The notes beneath the pieces were generated by a model that was not told where the DNA came from, ran no database searches, and saw nothing but the letters and a program-made list of their open reading frames with translations. From Mizugakiibacter sediminis (GTDB taxonomy: Bacteria > Pseudomonadota > Gammaproteobacteria > Xanthomonadales > Rhodanobacteraceae), in assembly GCF_000953855.2 (NCBI RefSeq), contig NZ_DF970222.1, positions 6,877 to 56,040 of the forward strand: DNA of 49,164 bases. The letters run 5' to 3'. Numbering within the stretch: the stretch's first letter is position 1; each line of letters starts with the position of its first letter. The position numbers and the translations under genes are program-made. Of the stretch, positions 18,323-24,981 are shown piece after piece.

Positions 18323-19681
18323 TTAGGCGACGCCCAAGCCCTCGATGCCGGTGATCGCCGCGCCGTCGAAGCCGGCCAGTTCGGCGAAGCGGCGGCCGCG
18401 CGCGGCGTAGTCGCGGAACTGGTCGAAACTGGGCGCGCCGGGCGACAGCAGCACGCAGCCGCCCGGCGGGGTCAGCGCGTGCGCCTGCGCCACCGCGTCG
18501 GCGAGATCGGCGCAGCGCGCGGCCACCGCCACGCCGGCGCGCTCGAGTTCGTCGGCGATGCGCGCGCCGCTGGCGCCTTGGCAGATCAGCGCCAGCGGCG
18601 GGCGTTCGCGCATCCGCGCGACGAACTCCGACCAGTCGAGGCCGCGGTCGTGACCGCCGACGATCAGCGTCACCGCGCGCCCTTCGAGGCTCTGCAGCGC
18701 CGCCAGCGCGGCCTGCGGCGTGGTGCTGATCGAATCGTTGATCCAGGCGATGCCGTCGCGCTCGCCCAGCCGCTGCAGACGATGCGGCAGCGCGCGGAAG
18801 CTGCGCAGCGCCGGCGCCGCGGCGCGCGCGTCGAGATCGAGCAGTTCCAGCGCCGCCAGCGCCGCGCAGGCGTTCGCGGCGTTGTGCGCGCCGGGCAGCG
18901 GCAGCTCGGCCAGCGGCAGCACGGCTTCGGCGGCGCGGCGGATCGCGCCGCCGGCGACATGCCAGCCGTCGGCGTCGCCGAACGTGCGCCGCCGCGGATG
19001 CGCCGCGGTCAGCTCGAGCAGCCGCGGCTGCGCGGCGTTGACCAGCAGCGTGCGCGCGGCGTCCGCCAGCGCCAGCTTGTCGGCGACGTAGCGCTCGCGC
19101 GAGCCGTGCCAGTCGAGGTGTTCCTCGTACAGGCTGGTGACCACGCCGAGCTCCAGCGGCCCGGCCTCGCGCGTCTGGAAGCTGGACAGCTCCACCACCC
19201 ACAGCGCGGCCTGCGCCTCCAGCAGCTCCAGCAGCGGCATGCCGATGTTGCCGGCCAGCGCGGTGCGCACGCCGAGGCTGCGCGCGAGGTGCGCGATCAG
19301 CGCCGTGGTGGTGCTCTTGCCCTTGGTGCCGGTGACGGCGATCACGCGCGCGTCCGGCCGCTCGCCGAACCACAGCGCCGTGCCGGAGGTGAAGCGCGTG
19401 CCGCGCGCGGCGGCGGCGGCGATCTCCGGGCGATAGGCGCTGATGCCCGGCGACTTCACCACCACGCCGTGGCGCGCCAGCGCGTCGGCGTCGGGCGGCA
19501 CGTCGATCACGGTCACGCCTCCGACGAAGGCGGCGCGCGCGTCGGCGGCCTCGGCGGGCAGGCAGTACAGCGTCAGCGGCTTCCCCGGCGCGCGCGCGCG
19601 CAGCGCGGCCAGCGCGGCGCAGCCCTCGCGGCCGTAGCCCCACACCGCGACGTCGGCGTGCTCAAGCTCCGCGAATCGCAT
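18323..19681 (-). CDS. murD2: UDP-N-acetylmuramoyl-L-alanine--L-glutamate ligase MurD2
   Basis: A 452-residue Mur ligase. The ATP-binding loop GTKGKSTT is at 118-125. NIGMPLL, the ELSSFQ region and HNAANACAA follow the MurD-type three-domain order. In Xanthomonas, MurD2 adds L-glutamate (not D-glutamate) to UDP-MurNAc-L-Ala in the cytoplasm, and MurL then inverts that residue. The assignment as MurD2 rather than MurD rests on sequence type plus direct linkage: its ATG lies 20 bases inside the 3' end of murL. It is the last gene of the overlapping lysAC-murL-murD2 operon. A separate canonical murD elsewhere in the genome can be neither seen nor excluded. Confidence 0.92.
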   Translation of the reverse strand: MRFAELEHADVAVWGYGREGCAALAALRARAPGKPLTLYCLPAEAADARAAFVGGVTVIDVPPDADALARHGVVVKSPGISAYRPEIAAAAARGTRFTSGTALWFGERPDARVIAVTGTKGKSTTTALIAHLARSLGVRTALAGNIGMPLLELLEAQAALWVVELSSFQTREAGPLELGVVTSLYEEHLDWHGSRERYVADKLALADAARTLLVNAAQPRLLELTAAHPRRRTFGDADGWHVAGGAIRRAAEAVLPLAELPLPGAHNAANACAALAALELLDLDARAAAPALRSFRALPHRLQRLGERDGIAWINDSISTTPQAALAALQSLEGRAVTLIVGGHDRGLDWSEFVARMRERPPLALICQGASGARIADELERAGVAVAARCADLADAVAQAHALTPPGGCVLLSPGAPSFDQFRDYAARGRRFAELAGFDGAAITGIEGLGVA

Positions 19682-21029
19682 CCAGCGCTCCGCTCAGCCG
19701 CGCCGGCAGCAGGTGTTCGCCGCTCGGCTCGAGCCAGGGTTCCAGCGCCAACTGCGCGGTGAGGATCTGCGGGCGGATCTCCTCGCGGTAGCGCGCCACC
19801 AACGCGTCCTCGCGCCATTCCGGCCGCTGCGCGAGCGCCTCCATCGCCGCGCGCGCCTCGGCCGCCTCGCCGACGCACTCGAACGGCTTGTGGTCGCGGT
19901 ACTCCATCAGCGCGTCGAAACCAGCGGTTTGGGCGTCGTCGTCCAGCAAGTTCCGGCCGAAGATCGCCAGCAGCCGCGGCTTGGGCAGGAACGGCGCCAG
20001 CGCCAGGAACACGAAGTGGCACTTCGGGCACTGCCCGCACCAGCGGTCGGCGGGGCGCGGGCCGAGGATGCGGAAGTTGCGGTTGCAGCTGGAGAACGCG
20101 TCGAAGTACTGCGGCAGGCGCGCGAACGCGCGCGTCACCGCCAGCTCGGAGAACGGCCGCAGCAGCGAGCAGTAGTGCAGGTCGGCGGCGACGTGCGACT
20201 TCAGGTAGGCGTGGAACATGCGCTCGAAGGCGAGGCCCTTGCTCCACTGGTGGTTGACCGCCTGCCCTTCGTACTCCAGCGTCGCGCTGGAGGCCGAGCG
20301 TTCGTTGGCGAAGGCGATGGTGTCGTGGCCGTACAGCAGCGCCGCGCAGGCGAGGATCGCCGAATTGATCGCGGTCACCGGGATGTGGCCGTTCCATGCG
20401 CCCAGCCGGTTCAGCTCGAACAGCAGCGGCGACAGCTCGCGGCCGAGGTTCAGCATCGGCAGGCCGGTGCGCGACGCGCAGGCCTCGATCAATGCCGAGC
20501 GGCCGACCCACGCCGCGGTCGCCTGCTCGCCGATGCGCTTCAGCGCCTCCACCGCCACCAGCGAATCCTTGCCGCCGCCGATCGGCACCAGCGTGCGCCG
20601 CGGCAGGTGCAGCGTCGTCGCCGGCGCGCCCGCCGTGCCGCCGCGCGGGAAGCGGATGCGGCCGCGCAGGTCGAGCCTGTTGCGGTAGGCGAACTCGGCC
20701 AGCCCGTGCAGGTACAGCTCGTCCATCAGCGCGGCGGCGGCGGCGTCCGGCGTCCAGCCGTCCACCACGATGCGGGCCGGCACGCCGGCCTTGTAGTAGC
20801 TGACGCCGGCGACGAGGTGCAGCAGACGCAGCGCCGCGTCGAAGGCGGCGCGGCGCTCCGCCGGCAGCGCCGGCGCCTGCGGAAACACGACGCGCTCGAC
20901 CAGCTCGGGGCCGTCGTCGAACGCATACGCGAGTTCGGCCACGCCGTCGGCATAGCCGCAGCGAACGAAACGGAAGGCCTGCGCCTGGCGCGGGTCCTGC
21001 AGTGCGGGCATGGTCTTCTCCGCGCTCAT
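19662..21029 (-). CDS. murL: UDP-N-acetyl-alpha-D-muramoyl-L-alanyl-L-glutamate epimerase MurL
   Basis: A 455-residue ATP-dependent epimerase that converts the terminal L-Glu of UDP-MurNAc-L-Ala-L-Glu to D-Glu, replacing the usual glutamate racemase route. A PP-loop-like nucleotide site reads PIGGGKDSLVAVEAL at about 149-163. The conserved central block includes NGHIPVTAINSAIL and FANERSASSATLEYEGQAVN. Four cysteines (SSCNRNF, then WCGQCPKC) sit in the C-terminal third. The start at 21029 overlaps the lysAC stop (ATGA), so translation is coupled. The partner ligase murD2 follows directly. The family is largely found in Xanthomonadaceae and some actinobacteria. Confidence 0.92.
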   Translation of the reverse strand: MSAEKTMPALQDPRQAQAFRFVRCGYADGVAELAYAFDDGPELVERVVFPQAPALPAERRAAFDAALRLLHLVAGVSYYKAGVPARIVVDGWTPDAAAAALMDELYLHGLAEFAYRNRLDLRGRIRFPRGGTAGAPATTLHLPRRTLVPIGGGKDSLVAVEALKRIGEQATAAWVGRSALIEACASRTGLPMLNLGRELSPLLFELNRLGAWNGHIPVTAINSAILACAALLYGHDTIAFANERSASSATLEYEGQAVNHQWSKGLAFERMFHAYLKSHVAADLHYCSLLRPFSELAVTRAFARLPQYFDAFSSCNRNFRILGPRPADRWCGQCPKCHFVFLALAPFLPKPRLLAIFGRNLLDDDAQTAGFDALMEYRDHKPFECVGEAAEARAAMEALAQRPEWREDALVARYREEIRPQILTAQLALEPWLEPSGEHLLPARLSGALDAIRGA

Positions 21030-23656
21030 TCGATCACCGTCTCCTCCGCCGGCTCGCGCAGGTTGTAGCGCGAGGCCATGGCCGCGCCGTAGGCGCCGGC
21101 GTTGGCGATCAGCAGCACGTCGCCCTCGGCGCTGGCCGGCAGGCGGCGGTCGCTGCCGAGCACGTCGCCGGTTTCGCAGATCGGGCCGACCACCTGGTAC
21201 AGCGTGTCGGCCTCGGCGTCGAGGCGGCTCAGGTTGACGATCTCGTGCCAGGCGGCGTACAGCGCCGGACGGATCAGCGAGTTCATGCCGGCGTCGGCGC
21301 CGAGATAGTGCGCCGCGCCCTTGCGCTTGTCCTGGGTGACGCGCGCCAGCAGCACGCCGGCCTCGGCGACGAGGTAGCGGCCCGGCTCCATCCACAGCGC
21401 GTACTGCGGATAGGCGCGCTTGACCTCGGCGAGATGGCGCATCACCGCGTGCACGTCCAACGGCAGGTCGTCCGGGTGCGCGGGCACGCCGAGGCCGCCG
21501 CCGACATTGAGGAATTCGATGCTGCCGATGCGCTCGGCCAGGCTGGCGAGTTGCGCGTAGACCTCGCCCCAGTGCGCGGCGTCGAGGATGCCGGAGCCGA
21601 GGTGCGCGTGCAGGCCGCGCAGGCGCGCGCCGCAGTCGTCGGCCAGCGCGAGGAAAGCGTCGAGCTGATCCAGCGGCAGGCCGAATTTCGAGCCTTCGCC
21701 GCCGGTGCGCACCTTGTCGTGGTGGCCGAGGCCGCGGCCGAGGTCGACGCGCAGCGCGATCTCGCGCCCCTTGAACAGCCGGCCCCAGTGCTGCAGCGGA
21801 TGCAGCGCGTCCAGCGTGGTGAGGATACCGTCGGCCAGCGCCTCGGCGTAGTCGCCGCGCGGCGCGAAGTTGGGCGTGAACAGGCGCGGCGCGGACGCCG
21901 GCACGTTGGCCGCCACCGCGGCCAGCTCGCCGGGCGAAACGCACTCGAAACCGAGGCCTTCCTCGGCCAGCGCGCGCAGCAGCACCGGATGCGGATTGGC
22001 CTTGACCGCGTAGTACAGGCGGTCGATGACGCCGCTGGCGCGCAGCGCCCGTGCATGCGCGCGCACGGTCGGCAAATGGTAGACGTAGCGCGGGCTGCGC
22101 TCGGCGGCCAGCTTCAGCAGCCGCGGCCGCGCCGCGCGCCACCACGGCGCCGGCGCCGCGGCGGCGGCGCGGCCGTACAGCGCCTGCCAGCTCGGGCCGA
22201 ACAGCGTCGCGTCGTCGGCACGCAGCGCGCCGGCGCGCACCAGCATCTCGTGCAGGCGCGGCAGCAGGTCGTCGACCACGTCCTCGTCGACGACGAAGGT
22301 GAGGTTGAGGTTGTTGGACGACTGCGTGATCAGGTGCACGCGCAACTGCCCGAACTCCGCCAGCACCGCCGACAGCTTGTGCAGCATGCCGCGCATGCCG
22401 CGGCCGACCAGGGTCACCGCCGCGCACGGCGCGATCACCTTCACGCGGCAGACGCGCGCGAGGTCGGCGGCCAGCGCGGCGACCACGTCGGAATCCAGCA
22501 GGTTCTCGGTCGGGTCCAGCGACACGGTGACGTTGGTCTCGGCCGAACCGATCAGGTCCACCGACAGGCCGTGGCGCTTGAAGTGCGCGAACACGTCGGC
22601 GAGGAAGCCGACCTGCTGCCACATGCCCACCGACTCCATCGACACCAGGGTGATGCCGCGCCGCGAGCTGATCGCCTTGATGCTCGGCGCCTGCTCGCGC
22701 ACCTCCGGGCCGATCTCGGTGCCGGCCAGCTCGGGGCGCTGCGTGTCCTTGATCAGCAGCGGCACGCGCGCCTCGCGCAACGGCGACAGGCAGCGCGGAT
22801 GCAGCACCTTGGCGCCGGTGGTGGCGATCTCCTGCGCCTCCTCGTAGTCGAGGCGGGTCAGCAGCCGCGCCGCCGGCACCTGGCGCGGGTTGGCGCTGAA
22901 CATGCCGGCGACGTCGGTCCAGATCTCGACGCGCGCGGCGCGCAGCAGCGCGCCGAAGTACGACGCCGAGGTGTCGGAACCGCCGCGCCCCAGCAGCACG
23001 GTGCGGCCCTGGCCGTCGCGGGCGATGAAGCCTTGCGTGATGAACACCTCGCCGCGCGCGGCGAGGTCGGCCGCCAGCGCCGGATCGTGGCGCGGCTCGA
23101 CCTGCGCCGACAGCAGCCGCGCGCGCTCGTTGAGGAACGGCAGGTCGGTGGCGGCGTAGCAGGTGCGCGCGTCCAGCCACTGCGTGGACAAGCCTTTCGC
23201 GGTCAGGAAGACGGCGCCCAGCGCGCTCGACAGCAGCTCGCCGTGCGCCTGCACCTCGGCCTGCCAGGCCAGCTCGCCGCCGGCGCCGGGGCCGTCGGCG
23301 GCGGCGCGCTGCAGCGAATCCAGCCAGCGCTCCATCGCCTCGACGCGGCCGAGGCCCATCTCCGCGGCCAGCGCGCGGTGGCGCTCGGTCAGCCGCCCGG
23401 CGGCGGCGACGCGCTCGTCCGGCGGCAGCGCGCACAACGCCTTCAGCGCATCGGTGACGCCGGACAGCGCGGACACCACCACCACCACGCGCGCGCCCTC
23501 GGCGCGGCGCGAAGCGGCCAGGCGCAGGATGGTGTCCCAGCGCTCGCGGGTGGCGACGCTGGTGCCGCCGAACTTCACGACGATCCAGGGCGCTGCAGGC
23601 GGCAGCGGCGCGGCGGCGGGAGCGCTCACGGTGGCAGGCAGAGGGGCGTCGGGCAC
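21026..23656 (-). CDS. lysAC: Bifunctional aspartate kinase / diaminopimelate decarboxylase
   Basis: An 876-residue fusion of the first and last enzymes of lysine synthesis. The N-terminal aspartate kinase has KFGGTS at 28-33 and GRGGSDTSA, followed by two ACT domains (about 315-470) that would bind the feedback effector. The C-terminal PLP barrel has the Schiff-base lysine K552 (YAVKANPH), HLGSGI, GGGLG, EPGRYLVAEAG and CETGD at 827-831 (substrate-binding cysteine and glutamate). The start is GTG at 23656 (MPDAPLPATVS). The longer in-frame extension to 23830 is low-complexity and runs into the promoter region. This fusion is typical of Xanthomonadaceae. Its position before murL/murD2 links diaminopimelate use to peptidoglycan stem assembly. 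No lysine riboswitch is visible upstream. Confidence 0.95.
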   Translation of the reverse strand: MPDAPLPATVSAPAAAPLPPAAPWIVVKFGGTSVATRERWDTILRLAASRRAEGARVVVVVSALSGVTDALKALCALPPDERVAAAGRLTERHRALAAEMGLGRVEAMERWLDSLQRAAADGPGAGGELAWQAEVQAHGELLSSALGAVFLTAKGLSTQWLDARTCYAATDLPFLNERARLLSAQVEPRHDPALAADLAARGEVFITQGFIARDGQGRTVLLGRGGSDTSASYFGALLRAARVEIWTDVAGMFSANPRQVPAARLLTRLDYEEAQEIATTGAKVLHPRCLSPLREARVPLLIKDTQRPELAGTEIGPEVREQAPSIKAISSRRGITLVSMESVGMWQQVGFLADVFAHFKRHGLSVDLIGSAETNVTVSLDPTENLLDSDVVAALAADLARVCRVKVIAPCAAVTLVGRGMRGMLHKLSAVLAEFGQLRVHLITQSSNNLNLTFVVDEDVVDDLLPRLHEMLVRAGALRADDATLFGPSWQALYGRAAAAAPAPWWRAARPRLLKLAAERSPRYVYHLPTVRAHARALRASGVIDRLYYAVKANPHPVLLRALAEEGLGFECVSPGELAAVAANVPASAPRLFTPNFAPRGDYAEALADGILTTLDALHPLQHWGRLFKGREIALRVDLGRGLGHHDKVRTGGEGSKFGLPLDQLDAFLALADDCGARLRGLHAHLGSGILDAAHWGEVYAQLASLAERIGSIEFLNVGGGLGVPAHPDDLPLDVHAVMRHLAEVKRAYPQYALWMEPGRYLVAEAGVLLARVTQDKRKGAAHYLGADAGMNSLIRPALYAAWHEIVNLSRLDAEADTLYQVVGPICETGDVLGSDRRLPASAEGDVLLIANAGAYGAAMASRYNLREPAEETVIE

Positions 23657-23708
23657 GGGCAAAAGTCCGTTCAGTGTTGCGTGCGGTGCAGCAAAAGGCA
23701 ATGGAGGA

Positions 23709-23714
23709 GCTATA
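23709..23714 (-). promoter_or_regulatory. Candidate -10 box of the lysAC operon
   Basis: TATAGC on the minus strand, about 53 bases upstream of the GTG start, within the AT-richest part of the upstream region. No convincing -35 is seen. Confidence 0.3.
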
Positions 23715-23832
23715 GCGGAAGCGGCGGGCGGACGGCCGGCGCGGACGTGGCGGAATGCGGGCGAAGGCCCGCGCCCGTTCCCTCGAATTGCGGACCCAGT
23801 GGCCGGCCCCTGCCTGGCAGCAGCGCGCATCC

Positions 23833-23862
23833 TTGACAGTCCATTTTTAGACTAGTCACAAT
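23833..23862 (+). promoter_or_regulatory. Promoter/operator of the toxin-antitoxin pair
   Basis: A perfect TTGACA (23833-23838), an 18-base spacer and CACAAT (23857-23862). The 8-base palindrome GACTAGTC (23850-23857) sits between them. A palindrome in the spacer is the usual place for autorepression by the antitoxin-toxin complex; that role is inferred. Confidence 0.5.
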
Positions 23863-23867
23863 GAGAC

Positions 23868-24155
23868 ATGTGGCGAATCGAAGAGCATCGACAGGTCGAC
23901 AAGGAGCTTTCCTCGGGCCGCGTTCCTCTCTACATCCTGAAGCGATACGAGAAGTGGAAAGACATCGCCATGCTTTCCGGCCCCCAGGGGCTCCGTGCCA
24001 TCAAGGGTTTTCGCGACGAAGCCCTGTCCGGCGAGTGGAAAGGCTTCCGTTCGTCCCGCCTCAACGAGCAATGGCGCGTCATCTACAAGGTCGTCGCGGA
24101 CGTACTGCTTGTACAGGTGGTTCGCGTGACGCCGCATGACTATCGGAGAACCTGA
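23868..24155 (+). CDS. RelE/HigB-like type II toxin
   Basis: A 95-residue protein with the size and layout of RelE-superfamily mRNA interferases of the HigB/YafQ kind. There are two N-terminal helices (KRYEKWKDIAMLSGPQGLR), then beta strands with EWKGFRSSRLNEQWRVIY and a basic, aromatic C-terminus VQVVRVTPHDYRR. In the family, the conserved Arg/Lys and the C-terminal His/Tyr cut ribosome-bound mRNA. It is followed by, and nearly touches, an XRE antitoxin gene (toxin-first order, as in higBA). The predicted transcript start is within a base or two of the ATG. Base composition is less GC-rich than the flanking lysAC operon, which suggests acquisition. Confidence 0.88.
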   Translation: MWRIEEHRQVDKELSSGRVPLYILKRYEKWKDIAMLSGPQGLRAIKGFRDEALSGEWKGFRSSRLNEQWRVIYKVVADVLLVQVVRVTPHDYRRT

Positions 24156-24156
24156 C

Positions 24157-24411
24157 ATGCGTAACTTCATCCCGGCCAAAAAGCGCGTGGACGTGTCGCC
24201 CGGCGAGTCCGTCCGCATCATCCGCGAACTGCAGGGCCTCACCCAGACGCAGCTGTCCGAGCTGTGCGGCATCCCCCAGACCACGATCTCCGGCATCGAG
24301 ACGGGCCGGATCAACCTCGGCGTCGAACGCGCCAAGGCGCTGGCGATCGCCCTGCGCTGCCATCCCGCGGTTCTGGTCTTCCCGGGCTGGGAGGTTCCAA
24401 ACGCTGCCTGA
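24157..24411 (+). CDS. XRE-family (HigA-like) antitoxin
   Basis: An 84-residue helix-turn-helix protein. The HTH covers about residues 17-70 (VRIIRELQGLTQTQLSELCG, then PQTTISGIETGRINLGVERA), matching the Cro/C1 signature. It should neutralise the upstream toxin and repress the shared promoter, where a GACTAGTC palindrome is a plausible operator. The ATG at 24157 is chosen because GGAGA lies 7-8 bases before it. An in-frame ATG at 24136 inside the toxin gene would add seven residues but has no ribosome binding site. The stop codon is embedded in a perfect hairpin. Confidence 0.88.
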   Translation: MRNFIPAKKRVDVSPGESVRIIRELQGLTQTQLSELCGIPQTTISGIETGRINLGVERAKALAIALRCHPAVLVFPGWEVPNAA

Positions 24412-24430
24412 TGCCCAACGGCATCAGGCA
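24405..24430 (+). terminator. Perfect hairpin across the antitoxin stop codon
   Basis: TGCCTGATGCC, loop CAAC, GGCATCAGGCA: an 11-bp perfect stem that includes the antitoxin TGA. No T-run follows. It is a possible terminator or 3'-end protector. GCCCAAC at 24413-24419 is also the exact complement of the R' box GTTGGGC at 24894-24900, but 480 bases is far too long for one attC. Confidence 0.5.
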
Positions 24431-24840
24431 AGCCTCCCGGCGGCCGGTCGAGCCACTGTCATACCCGATCCGGCCGGAGCGAAACCGCCCCACTCTGCCG
24501 CTGTTCGCAGCCGAGGGCATCCAACCGTCATCCCGTCACTGGACTTACGCCCACGTTGCCGCGTAGCGAGGCCAGCGGCGCCGACAGGCACGCGCGCGAA
24601 GCACGGCACGCGCGCGCCGCCTATCCGACGACTTCGGGGCGATAAGTCTTGTCACCGCGGAATCGCCGGATAACGCGGCCGGCCGCAACCGACGAAGCGA
24701 CGCCCCCGCGCGCAGGCGCTTGAAAAGCACCCGGAAGCGGTCTTGACACCCTCGTCGACACGGGCGCAGGCTGCCGCTTAATCGCCCCGTGTCCTGAAAA
24801 TATCAGTCTGGCTCAACGAAGCCGTGGTGACGCGGGGGGA
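24431..24840. other. Intergenic stretch without a recognisable gene
   Basis: About 410 bases between the antitoxin hairpin and the attC-like element. All frames are short and have no family look. A TTGACA occurs at 24743-24748 without a matching -10. If the downstream element is an attC, this stretch would be the tail of an older, decayed cassette. Confidence 0.5.
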
Positions 24841-24900
24841 GTCTATTCCGTCATCCAAGCCGACGCCGCTTCGCCGCGCGGCTTAATTCAGGCGTTGGGC
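24841..24900 (+). mobile_element. Integron attC-like site (aadA-family type), left half degenerate
   Basis: The 60 bases follow the aadA-type attC layout: an R''-like GTCTATT (24841-24847), a 9-base spacer, the L'' arm AAGCCG (24857-24862), a central ACGCCGCTTCGCCGCG, the L' arm CGGCTT (24880-24885), an 8-base spacer and the R' core GTTGGGC (24894-24900), which fits GTTRRRY. From memory of the aadA attC, the arms and the CCGACGCCGCTTCGC core are near identical. The differences are the R'' box (ATT instead of AAC) and one central base. Recombination would occur at 24894/24895. An R'' that cannot pair suggests an inactive or hybrid site. Confidence 0.7.
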
Positions 24901-24981
24901 AGCCATCAGGCGGGCAAGATTGCGGGAAAGTGGGATGTTGATGTACTTGATCTCTTGAGCATCCATGGGGGCGGTGGTGGC

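Noticed and set aside
23657-23830. 58-residue N-terminal extension of lysAC
   Set aside because: Low-complexity, not expected in the family, and it would cover the candidate -10 region. GTG at 23656 gives the normal length.
23657-23832. Lysine riboswitch before lysAC
   Set aside because: The leader after the candidate promoter is only about 45 bases, too short for a lysine aptamer, and no such fold is visible.
21002-23836. 944-residue plus-strand frame opposite lysAC
   Set aside because: Repetitive Arg/Gln/Ala text without motifs; lysAC is certain on the minus strand.
24413-24900. Single long attC from GCCCAAC (24413) to GTTGGGC (24894)
   Set aside because: The boxes are exact complements, but nearly 490 bases is far longer than known attC sites. 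GCCCAAC is explained by the local hairpin.
24811-24900. Alternative R'' box GCTCAAC at 24811
   Set aside because: It pairs well with the R' box, but its spacing to the L'' arm does not fit the aadA layout. It is kept only as an alternative if GTCTATT is not the R''.
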